Both the position numbers and the translations under genes were made by a program. DNA of 64,000 bases from JBBSDP01 sp038240605. Lineage in GTDB: Bacteria > Planctomycetota > Phycisphaerae > Tepidisphaerales > Tepidisphaeraceae. Location of the stretch: the NCBI GenBank assembly GCA_038240605.1, contig JBBSDP010000002.1:62001-126000 (forward strand), written 5' to 3'. Each line of letters starts with the position of its first letter. Position 1 is the stretch's first letter. The notes under the pieces were generated by a model. That model was given only the letters and a program-made list of their open reading frames with translations. It was not told the origin of the DNA and ran no database searches. Shown here in pieces: positions 24,567-32,120 of the stretch.

Positions 24567-25922
24567 TCACGCCGCAGGTGCACCAGCGACGCGCTCAGCC
24601 GCCGGTTCGGCCGTCGGATGATCGAGGAAGAAGGTATCGGTCTCCGGCGAGTACCCGATCAGTTCGCCAAAACGGCCCCAGTGAATGATCGTTTTGATCA
24701 GCGTGTCCAGGTCTTCGGTCGGCAGCCGCACGACCAGCTCTTCCTGAACAATTTCGCCGGGCAGTTTCTGGTCCTTCGCTTCCTTCAGGATCTGCTCGAG
24801 GAACCGGAACACACTCAGCGTTTGAAGCTGCTGGCGGAAGAGTTTCTTACGGCCGTTGATGTCGGCATCGAGGAACTTGCTTCCGGTTGGCGTGAGACTC
24901 ACGCGGTTCTTGGGCGTGTCGATAAAGTCGAGCATCTCCCCCGCCTTGATGACTGCCAGCGTGTGGCCAAAGTCGTAATCGGTCAGGAGATCGAGCCGGA
25001 ATACGTCCATCTGCCCGCCGTTGTCGCGCACGATCTCCATCAGCCCAAACACCTCGCCGAGGTTCACGCGCGGCAACGGCTCGAGGGCGACGAATCCTTC
25101 CGGCGTCGCCACCGAACTGATCGCGGCCGTCTCCGGCAGGTGCTCCGACACGATTACGTCATGGAGCCGCTGCACCAGCCCCAGAAAGGCCGGCGATTGA
25201 TACGTCCGCGGGTGCGGAATCGTGTTCTGGATGATCTGCCGGATATGCCCCGGCCGCGTCCCCATCACGACGATGCGGTCGGCGAGGAAGACCGCCTCCT
25301 CGATGATGTGCGTGATCATCATGATGCTCTTCACCGTCCCGACCGATCCGAGGCCCCCCTGATCTCCCGTCCAGAGCCGGTAGACTTCGCTCCGCAAGCT
25401 TTCGGCAGTGAAGACGTCCAGGGCGCTGAACGGCTCATCCATGCAGAGCAATTCCGGCCCGCGGGCCAGCGCCCGCGCGATGCCGACGCGCTGCTTCATC
25501 CCGCCCGACAGTTCCTTGGGATACGCCTCCTCGAACCCTTCGAGGCCCACCATGTCGATGCATCGCGAGACGCGGGCCACGCCGGTGGCGGCGTCGAATC
25601 CGAGGCCATTGAGTGCGACGCGGACGTTTTCGCGAACGGTGAGCCAGGGATAGAGCGCGAAGTTCTGAAAGACGATCGAGATGCCCGGGTGGATCCCATT
25701 CAACGGTTTGCCGTGGGCGCGAATCTCACCCTTCGTCGGCTTGATCAATCCGACGAGGGCGCGCAGCAGCGTGCTCTTTCCGCAGCCGCTGGGACCGAGG
25801 ATCGCAATGACTTCTCCGGAGTTCACGGCCAGCGACACGTCTTCGAGGACGAGCCGTTCATCGGCGCCGAACGACACGCTGACGTTTCGGGCCTCGCAGA
25901 TGGGGAATGTCGGGTCGGGCAT
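24567..25922 (-). CDS. ABC transporter ATPase with C-terminal AAA-associated domain (nitrate/sulfonate/taurine type)
   Basis: A 451-residue cytoplasmic ATPase. The first 250 residues form a standard ABC domain: Walker A GPSGCGKST, signature LSGGMKQR, Walker B LLCMDEP, H-loop MITHIIEEA. It belongs to the NrtC/D-SsuB-TauB group. Residues about 280-440 form the AAA-associated C-terminal domain seen in the NrtD-like branch, with GGQMDVFRLDLL and a winged-helix-like LVVRLPTEDLDTLIKTIIHWGRFGEL. The ATG at 25922 follows GAGG; the frame continues upstream antisense to the permease and that part is rejected. It follows the permease gene by 11 bp and is translationally coupled in practice. No substrate-binding protein is encoded next to it. 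Confidence 0.92.
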   Translation of the reverse strand: MPDPTFPICEARNVSVSFGADERLVLEDVSLAVNSGEVIAILGPSGCGKSTLLRALVGLIKPTKGEIRAHGKPLNGIHPGISIVFQNFALYPWLTVRENVRVALNGLGFDAATGVARVSRCIDMVGLEGFEEAYPKELSGGMKQRVGIARALARGPELLCMDEPFSALDVFTAESLRSEVYRLWTGDQGGLGSVGTVKSIMMITHIIEEAVFLADRIVVMGTRPGHIRQIIQNTIPHPRTYQSPAFLGLVQRLHDVIVSEHLPETAAISSVATPEGFVALEPLPRVNLGEVFGLMEIVRDNGGQMDVFRLDLLTDYDFGHTLAVIKAGEMLDFIDTPKNRVSLTPTGSKFLDADINGRKKLFRQQLQTLSVFRFLEQILKEAKDQKLPGEIVQEELVVRLPTEDLDTLIKTIIHWGRFGELIGYSPETDTFFLDHPTAEPAAERVAGAPAA

Positions 25923-25933
25923 AAACGTCGGCC

Positions 25934-27784
25934 TCACATGTTCAAGCTGAACCGTTCCTCGGCGAGCCGGTACAGACGTTTCCAGAAGAACCGGTTGAGC
26001 ATCACGACGAAGACCGCCATCGTGACCACCGCCGCCGCCAGCAGCGGGTAGTTCGCCTTCTCCGTCGCAGAGCTGATCATCGAGCCCAGGCCGAACGCCA
26101 TGAACGGCTTGCTGCCGGTCTGCACATATTCCGAAACGATGGTCGCGTTCCACGCGCCCCCCGCCGCGGTGATCAGTCCCGTCACCAGGTAGGGAAAGAC
26201 ACACGGGAGGTAGAGCCGTCGCCAGCGCTCGAGACGGCTCATCGGATACACGTTGGAGACTTCCTTCAGGTCCTGTGGGATCGCCGAGGCGCCCGCGATC
26301 ACGTTGAAGAGGATGTACCACTGCGCGCCCAGCAGCATCAGGGCCACGCACCCGATCGTGAACGGCACGTGCAGCACCACCAGGAACAGCGTCACCAGTG
26401 GAAAGACCATCGGCGCGGGAAAGCTCGCCACGACCTGGATGACCGGCTGGAGTCGTTCCGACCAGCGCGGCGAGAGCCCGATCATGATTCCAGCCGGCAG
26501 CGCCCAAGCCGCGCCGAGCAACACCGCGGCACTGGTGCGCAGGAAGGAGGCGAGCAGCGCCAGCAGCACGCCGATCCAATCGGCATGATCCGCCGCGCCG
26601 TGAATCGGCAGCGCCGTCAGCAGCCGGACCAGCTCCACCCCGCCCCAGATAGACCCCACGGCGAGCAGCCCGATCATCAGCCACTTTCCAACCTTGCCGA
26701 CGAGCTCCATCGCGCTCATCCGCGGCGGGGCGACCGGATCGAAGGCAACCGTACCACCCGCCAGCGGCGCCGGCCCGTTCGACATGGCCGCGGGCGCCGA
26801 AGGTACCGCCCCGGCGGCAACCGTCGCGCTCGGCCTGTCAGCATGGCGCGGCCGTCGCATCTTTCGCACGATGCGCCCCAGCGCCTTGTAGATCCGTGAC
26901 TGTTGGAGAATATTCAGTACCCAGGACTGCGGCGCATCAGCCTGCGCCTGGTCTTCCATCTTGAAGCGCTGGCTCCAGACGACGATCGGCCGCCAGCAGA
27001 TCTGATCGACCAGCACGATCATGATGACCATCGCGATGATCGCCGCGATGACCGGGCCAAAGTGCACGTGGTCCCCCGCCGTCAGCGCCTCGTTCATGTA
27101 CGAGCCGATGCCGGGGAGGCGGTAGTCATGCTCGCCGAGCTTGAACGCTTCGTTGACGGTCAGGAAGAACCATCCCCCGGCCATCGACATCATCGAGTTC
27201 CAGACCAGCCCGATCATGGCCGCCGGCACTTCGAGCAATCGGAAGATCTGAAAGCCGCTCAATCGCTGAATCGCGGCGACCTCGCGCAGGGCGCTGGGGA
27301 TGGCGCGGAGGCTGCCGTGGAAGCTGAAGGTCATGTTCCACGCCTGCGCGGTGAAGATCATGACGATGCAGGCGATCTCCAGTCCCATCTCCCGCGTCGG
27401 GAACAGGTGGACCATTGCCAGCACCAGGGTGGGGAGAAAGCCGAGCACCGGGATCGCCTGGAGCACGTCCAGCGCCGGCAGCATCAGTTTTTCAGCCCGA
27501 TGGTTGTGGGCCGCGACGGTGCCGTAGACGAGCGTGAAGATCAGCGACAGCACGTACGCCGCAAACCCCCGGCTCAGGCTCAGCATCGTGTACTTGGGCA
27601 GCGCCCAGTACGAGAGGCTGATCGCGACTTTTTCGGTGAACGGGGACCAGGCGCGCTGCGAGAGCATCATCAGCAGCCCGACGAACGTCGCGACCGCCGC
27701 CAGGAACAGCAGCTCCGGCCCCAGCTTCGCCGGTGACTTGAGCGCCTCGCGCACGCGGCGCGTATGAAAAACAACCAACGGCAT
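25934..27784 (-). CDS. Fused ABC permease (two binding-protein-dependent transport modules)
   Basis: A 616-residue permease made of two NrtB/SsuC-like membrane units in one chain, at about 40-270 and 370-610, joined by a cytoplasmic linker with an Ala/Pro-rich segment (about 295-355). The first unit has its EAA-type loop near EVAAIQRLSGFQIFRLLEVPAAM; the second near LKEVSNVYPMSRLERWRRLYLPCVFPY. The fusion makes the full transmembrane pathway with one polypeptide. It is co-transcribed with the following ATPase. Nitrate, bicarbonate, sulfonate or taurine-like solutes are candidates. Without a nearby binding protein, substrate remains open. Confidence 0.9.
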   Translation of the reverse strand: MPLVVFHTRRVREALKSPAKLGPELLFLAAVATFVGLLMMLSQRAWSPFTEKVAISLSYWALPKYTMLSLSRGFAAYVLSLIFTLVYGTVAAHNHRAEKLMLPALDVLQAIPVLGFLPTLVLAMVHLFPTREMGLEIACIVMIFTAQAWNMTFSFHGSLRAIPSALREVAAIQRLSGFQIFRLLEVPAAMIGLVWNSMMSMAGGWFFLTVNEAFKLGEHDYRLPGIGSYMNEALTAGDHVHFGPVIAAIIAMVIMIVLVDQICWRPIVVWSQRFKMEDQAQADAPQSWVLNILQQSRIYKALGRIVRKMRRPRHADRPSATVAAGAVPSAPAAMSNGPAPLAGGTVAFDPVAPPRMSAMELVGKVGKWLMIGLLAVGSIWGGVELVRLLTALPIHGAADHADWIGVLLALLASFLRTSAAVLLGAAWALPAGIMIGLSPRWSERLQPVIQVVASFPAPMVFPLVTLFLVVLHVPFTIGCVALMLLGAQWYILFNVIAGASAIPQDLKEVSNVYPMSRLERWRRLYLPCVFPYLVTGLITAAGGAWNATIVSEYVQTGSKPFMAFGLGSMISSATEKANYPLLAAAVVTMAVFVVMLNRFFWKRLYRLAEERFSLNM

Positions 27785-27854
27785 TCAGTTCCTTGAGGCC
27801 AACGCCGAGGAAGACACACAAGCGCCCGCAGCGCACTGGGTTATCGGCAATCCC

Positions 27855-27997
27855 AGGGTTCGGGGTTCAGGGTTTAGGGTTCAGGTTAGAGTTTAGAGTT
27901 CGGAGTTTAGAGTTCAGGGTTGGACGTTCGATGTTCGATGTTCGATGTTCGACTTTGCTTCCCCCCTCTCAGAACCCAGCACTCAGCACTCAGCACT
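27855..27997. repeat. Heptanucleotide array R2
   Basis: A run of 7 bp units: GGGTTCA/GGTTTAG variants (27855-27925), then GTTCGAT four times (about 27934-27955), then CACTCAG units (about 27978-27996). All three sub-arrays keep period seven. It fills the gap between the permease start and the end of the phosphatase gene. Confidence 0.85.
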
Positions 27998-27998
27998 T

Positions 27999-29087
27999 TT
28001 ACGGCGACGGCGGAGCCGTCGTCGGCTGCGTCGCCGGTCCGTGAATCCGATCGTACAGCCCTTGAATGATCTCCAACGGCTTCGTCGCCGGCGGATCTGA
28101 CTGAGTCGTCATGATCACTTTCGTCACCCCGGCCTTCGACCGCTCGTACACGTGCAACGGCTTCCCGTCCGTCCCGACATAGCTCACCACCGCCCGGTCC
28201 GGCTCCAGCTCGAAATGGACGAAGCCGTAAACGCTGCGCGAGAAGGGGCGGAGGTTATCGCGGAGCAACGGGTGGGAGTGGGCTCCGCCGCCGCCGGCCA
28301 TGACGAAATCGGTGAACCAGCCCGGGACGTCCAGGTGCTGGAGGTTGTGCTCGTGACCGCACAGGTAGAAATCGACGTGATACGTCTTGAACAGGCTTCC
28401 CCAGTCGCGCTGCAAAATTCCGTTACCCGCGGCGATGCCGTTGCTGAAGAGCGGATGATGGGCGCAGCAGATCGTCCAGGTCCCACGCCGGCCGGCGAGC
28501 TGCGTATCGAGCCACTTGATCTGCGAGCGCCACTGCTCGTCGCTCAACTTCGGCCGGTTGCTGTCCAGCATCAGCACCGTCACCATCGGCTTGGGCCCGG
28601 CGGGCAAGTCCACCCGATACCACCGCGCCGGCATCTTCCAGCGCGAGGTGGGGTTGAGCCGTCCGTAATCCATCTCGATCGCGTCTTTCCCGTCGTCGTA
28701 ATCGTGATTCCCCAGGCAGGCATAAAACGGCATGTCGAGCACCTTCGGGTCGTACATCTGCTCGAAGAGCGTTCGCCACAGCGGGTCATCCCTGCCGGAG
28801 AGACGCATGTAAAAATTGTCGCCGCACAGGAGCATCCCGCCGAACGGAACCTTCCGCGCCCGGACATAATCCGCCAGCGCCGTCGCCACCGCCTGCTGCG
28901 CCGGCACGGCCTCGCCCCAGTCCGCCATGGCCAGCAGGTCGAGCCGTTCGGCGGGCTGGGTTGCCGGCGGGCGTTCGCCCTCCGCCACCTCGGCGCCGCA
29001 CCCCGCCGTCAAGCAGAAGACCAGCACCAGCGCCCTCAACAGGACGGCGGCCGCTTGGCCAACAGCAGTAAATGTGTCGCGCTCCAT
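27999..29087 (-). CDS. Lipoprotein metallophosphatase (purple acid phosphatase-like)
   Basis: A 362-residue calcineurin-like phosphoesterase. The signal sequence LLRALVLVFCLTAGC ends at a lipobox Cys, then a TQP linker. Metal-binding blocks appear in order: LLAMADWGE, LCGDNFY, CLGNHDY, CCAHHPLF and LCGHEHNLQH. GDNFY and the Tyr resemble tartrate-resistant/type 5 acid phosphatase, though the first block is atypical. It probably hydrolyses phosphomonoesters at the cell surface. The C-terminus is again TQP-rich (ATQPTTAPPSP). ATG at 29087 gives the signal. It diverges from the alpha/beta hydrolase gene 35 bp away. Confidence 0.9.
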   Translation of the reverse strand: MERDTFTAVGQAAAVLLRALVLVFCLTAGCGAEVAEGERPPATQPAERLDLLAMADWGEAVPAQQAVATALADYVRARKVPFGGMLLCGDNFYMRLSGRDDPLWRTLFEQMYDPKVLDMPFYACLGNHDYDDGKDAIEMDYGRLNPTSRWKMPARWYRVDLPAGPKPMVTVLMLDSNRPKLSDEQWRSQIKWLDTQLAGRRGTWTICCAHHPLFSNGIAAGNGILQRDWGSLFKTYHVDFYLCGHEHNLQHLDVPGWFTDFVMAGGGGAHSHPLLRDNLRPFSRSVYGFVHFELEPDRAVVSYVGTDGKPLHVYERSKAGVTKVIMTTQSDPPATKPLEIIQGLYDRIHGPATQPTTAPPSP

Positions 29088-29122
29088 GGCGTCCGATCTT
29101 ACTCTGAACGTAAAGTACCGCG

Positions 29123-30037
29123 ATGGCGATGAGCAACGTCTCCTTCCGTCGGCAGGAACTCTACCGCTTGCTGGGCGACCTGCCCTCCCGCGACAAACCC
29201 GTCGACGCCACCCAGACCGGCCGCGAGGAACACGACGGCTACACGCTCGAAAAGTGGACGCTCGACCTCAATGGCCTGGAGCCCGTCCCCGCCTGCTTCG
29301 TCCGCCCCACCAGCGCCAAAGGCCCTCTCCCCACCATCCTCTACAACCACGCGCACGGCGGCGACTACGCCCTCGGCAAAGACGAGCTGCTCCTCGGCCG
29401 TGACAGCCTCCAGAATCCTCCCTACGCGAAGGAGCTGACCGCGCACGGCTACGCCGCTCTCTGCTTCGACGCCTGGTCGTTCGGCGGCCGTGCCACCCGC
29501 ACGGAGTCCGCCATCTTCAAGCAGATGCTCTGGGAAGGTCGCGTGATGTGGGGCATGATGGTTCACGACAGCCTCCGCGCCATCGACTGGCTGACGACGC
29601 GCGGCGACGTGGACGCCGAGCGCATCGGCACGCTCGGCCTCTCGATGGGGAGTACGATGGCCTGGTGGTGCGCCGCTCTGGATGGTCGCGTCAAAGTCTG
29701 CATCGACCTCTGCTGCCTCACCGATTTCCAGGCCCTCATCGAAACCAACAACCTCGACGGCCACGGCGTCTACTACTACGTCCCCTCCCTCCTCAAGAGT
29801 TTCACGACCGCGCAAATCAACACTCTCATCGCCCCCCGCGCCCACCTCTCGTTGCAAGGCACCCAGGACGCCCTGACCCCGCCCCAAGGTCTCGACCGCA
29901 TCGACGGCGAGCTCAAAGAGATCTACACCGACGCCGGCGTCCCCGACCGCTGGCAGCTCAAGCGCTACAACACCGGCCACGGCGAAACGCCGGAGATGCG
30001 CGGGGAAGTGATGGGGTTCCTGGCGCGGTCGTTGTAG
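29123..30037 (+). CDS. Alpha/beta hydrolase (dienelactone hydrolase/acetyl-esterase-like)
   Basis: A 304-residue cytoplasmic alpha/beta hydrolase. Substrate-side motif YNHAHGGDYALG forms the oxyanion region, the nucleophile elbow is IGTLGLSMGST with Ser174, and the acid and base are Asp of LQGTQDALTP and His of YNTGHGETPEM. No signal peptide. The family includes esterases and peptidase-like abhydrolases; the substrate is unknown. The ATG at 29123 follows the divergent phosphatase gene by 35 bp, so both promoters must overlap in that gap or lie inside the genes. It is followed by heptanucleotide array R3. Confidence 0.85.
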   Translation: MAMSNVSFRRQELYRLLGDLPSRDKPVDATQTGREEHDGYTLEKWTLDLNGLEPVPACFVRPTSAKGPLPTILYNHAHGGDYALGKDELLLGRDSLQNPPYAKELTAHGYAALCFDAWSFGGRATRTESAIFKQMLWEGRVMWGMMVHDSLRAIDWLTTRGDVDAERIGTLGLSMGSTMAWWCAALDGRVKVCIDLCCLTDFQALIETNNLDGHGVYYYVPSLLKSFTTAQINTLIAPRAHLSLQGTQDALTPPQGLDRIDGELKEIYTDAGVPDRWQLKRYNTGHGETPEMRGEVMGFLARSL

Positions 30038-30043
30038 AGGGGA

Positions 30044-30185
30044 AGGGTTCAGGGTTCGGGGTTCAGGGTTCAGGGTTTAGGTTTGGACGTTCGATGTTCG
30101 ACGTTCGATGTTCGCATCCAACTTCCAACGTCCCGCGCTCAACCTCCCCATTCATCGTTCATCGTTCTCCCTTCATCGTTCTCCG
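30044..30185. repeat. Heptanucleotide array R3
   Basis: Tandem GGGTTCA units (30044-30085), GTTCGAT/GTTCGAC units (30089-30113), then TTCATCG/TTCTCCC units (30150-30185), all of period seven. It lies between the alpha/beta hydrolase stop and the end of the frameshifted helix-turn-helix gene. Confidence 0.85.
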
Positions 30186-30187
30186 CT

Positions 30188-30555
30188 TCACGCCATGTTC
30201 GCATCCCCGCACTGGATGGCGTTGCGAACCACGCAGGCGGCGTCCGACAGGCTCGTGATCATCCGCCGCCGTGCCGCGATGCGCGCCCGATCCTGGGCCC
30301 ACTGCATGGCCGATTGGAATTTTTGATCGAAGCGGATCCAGCGTGCAGCGTCCCACGGTGCACGCCCGCCACCTCCGCCGCCGTCCGCATCCCCCACCCC
30401 GACACGATCGCCCGGATCGCCTTCTTCTGCGGAGCCGTCACGTAATCCGGCATCTGCAGCTCCGGCTCCGGCCCCAATTTCCCCGCTTCCACGGCCGCGA
30501 TGTAACGATTCGCAGGCGACGGCGGCCAACCGACGGGTTTTGATGTTTGTGTCAT
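30188..30555 (-). pseudogene. Frameshifted helix-turn-helix protein
   Basis: Starts at ATG 30555 as MTQTSKPVGWPPSPAN and continues to GVHRGTLH, near 30345. The coding sense then moves to the other frame (RWIRFDQKFQSAM, IAARRRMITSLSDAACVVRNAI) until the stop at 30188. Adding one C near 30345 would restore a single 123-codon frame. The restored protein is a small helix-turn-helix (sigma-like AAEVAGVHRGTLHRW) with a helical tail, of the kind seen in mobile-element or terminase-small-subunit-like proteins of planctomycetes. Either a true frameshift mutation or a sequencing error. The neighbouring heptanucleotide arrays R3 and R4 bracket it. Confidence 0.7.
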
Positions 30556-30908
30556 GTCCGGCAGGATAATTTTTTCGCCCGCGCCGGTTCAACATAAATT
30601 CAGAAGAGAGTTTGGAGTTTAGAGTTCGCAGTTTAGGGAAGAGGAGGGTTCAATCAGAATTCAGGATTCACGGGTCGGGGTTTGGGGGTTCAGCGCGAAA
30701 ATTGTGTAAAAGCGCGAAGGTTTGAGCCCCATTCATTGCGTTTTCGTCACGACTTCACGCTCGCCCTTCGTTTCCGACTTCGTCCCGAACGGGCCAGGCA
30801 AGCACACACATAAGTTCGTAATATGTTAGGCAACAAACCGCGTGCCAGAGCGAGCGGATCGCGTTTCTCGGTTTGACGGGAGTTCCGACCTTGCCCACAA
30901 TCCGCGCG
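30556..30908. other. Intergenic region between the HTH pseudogene and the antiporter gene
   Basis: A 353 bp gap. Its first part is heptanucleotide array R4 (30607-30694). Beyond it no coding signal is convincing. TAATAT at 30819-30824, about 90 bp before the antiporter start, could be a -10 element; no good -35 is visible. Confidence 0.4.
30607..30694. repeat. Heptanucleotide array R4
   Basis: Degenerate 7 bp units such as GAGTTTA, GAGTTCG, AGTTTAG and GGGTTCA, more decayed than the other arrays. It lies upstream of the Ca2+/H+ antiporter gene. Confidence 0.65.
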
Positions 30909-32120
30909 ATGCGATGGATCCGCAGGGCGATCTTTCTGGCGATTCCACTGGCCCTGGCGATGCATTTCTGGATTGGCCGTACGAGCAACAGCGAACGCAA
31001 GCCGTGGGAACCGATCGCGACGTTCGTGCTGGCGGCGATAGGCGTGATTCCGCTCGCACAACTGATGGGCGTGGCGACCGAACAGCTCGCCGAACGGACG
31101 GGACCGACGTGGGGCGGCCTGCTTAACGCCTCGTTCGGCAACGCCGCCGAGCTGATCATCGGGATCGTCGCACTGACCAAGGGCCTGACTGACATCGTCA
31201 AGGCGTCGTTGACCGGTTCAATCCTTGGCAATCTCCTACTGGTGGCCGGGGCCGCGATGGTGGCCGGCGGATGGAAGCGCGAGCGGCAGCGCTTTTCACG
31301 GGCCGGCGCCGAAGCGAGTGCGGGGCTGCTGGCCGTCGCGGTGACGGCGATGCTCTTCCCGGCGATCTTCCACCTCAGCTACAGCGGGCGCGATTCGCAA
31401 ATCGTGGAACACGAGATCGGCGTCTCGATCGGGACGAGCGTGATCCTGCTGATCGCCTATGGCGCCGGGTTGCTTTTCACGCTCAAGACGCACGCGCACA
31501 TTTTCTCGCCGGCGCCGGCGCTCACCGACGAGCATCCGCCGGGGATCAGCGCATCGGGTCGGTGGTCGGTACGGCGGAGCGTCGTTGCCCTGCTGGTGGC
31601 ATCCGTGGGCGTTGCGATGCTGGCGGAGCTGCTCGCCGGTAGCGTGGAGCTGATGGCGCATACGCTGGGGTGGAACCAGATATTCGTCGGCGTGATCGTG
31701 CTGGCGATCGTCGGCAATGCCGCCGAACACTCCACGGCGCTCATGCTGGCGATCCGAAACGATATGGATACCGCCATGGCGATCACCTACCAGAGCAGCA
31801 TTCAGATCGCGTTGTTCGCGACGCCGGTGCTGGTGCTGATCAGCATGGTGTTGCCGGTTTCCGACCACGGTCGCGTGGCGCGGATGGATCTGATCTTCAC
31901 GCCGATGGAGGTGGCGGTGGTGCTGCTGACGGTGGGGATCGTAGTGATCATCGGTATCAACGGGGAGACGAACTGGTTTGAGGGGGTGCTGCTCCTGGCG
32001 GTCTACGCGATTCTGGCGATCACGTTCTTTTATATTCCCGTGCATCATGCCGAGGGATATGATCCGGGCAGGGAGCCGACGCACCATGCCGTTACAGGAG
32101 AACGAACTGGCACGCCGTGA
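30909..32120 (+). CDS. Ca2+/H+ antiporter (CAX family)
   Basis: A 403-residue CaCA-superfamily exchanger with about 11 helices, predicted to expel cytosolic Ca2+ against protons. Both alpha-repeat signatures are present: NASFGNAAELIIGIVALTKG in the N-terminal half and IVGNAAEHSTALMLAI followed by YQSSIQIALFATP in the second half. An acidic-type loop between halves is short and His-rich (TLKTHAHIFSPAP). Start ATG 30909 (MRWIRRAIFLAI); a TTG at 30873 would add 12 residues. Its 3' end overlaps the next gene by 35 bp. Confidence 0.93.
   Translation: MRWIRRAIFLAIPLALAMHFWIGRTSNSERKPWEPIATFVLAAIGVIPLAQLMGVATEQLAERTGPTWGGLLNASFGNAAELIIGIVALTKGLTDIVKASLTGSILGNLLLVAGAAMVAGGWKRERQRFSRAGAEASAGLLAVAVTAMLFPAIFHLSYSGRDSQIVEHEIGVSIGTSVILLIAYGAGLLFTLKTHAHIFSPAPALTDEHPPGISASGRWSVRRSVVALLVASVGVAMLAELLAGSVELMAHTLGWNQIFVGVIVLAIVGNAAEHSTALMLAIRNDMDTAMAITYQSSIQIALFATPVLVLISMVLPVSDHGRVARMDLIFTPMEVAVVLLTVGIVVIIGINGETNWFEGVLLLAVYAILAITFFYIPVHHAEGYDPGREPTHHAVTGERTGTP

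Noticed and set aside
25922..26684. N-terminal extension of the ABC ATPase frame.
   Set aside because: It is antisense to nothing useful but overlaps the permease gene on the same strand in another frame, and the SD-supported ATG lies at 25922.
27855..27925. Telomere-like GGGTTTAG/GGGTTCA repeats.
   Set aside because: The units are degenerate, short and internal in a chromosome-like context; similar period-7 arrays with other units occur elsewhere, so they are simple repeats, not telomeres.
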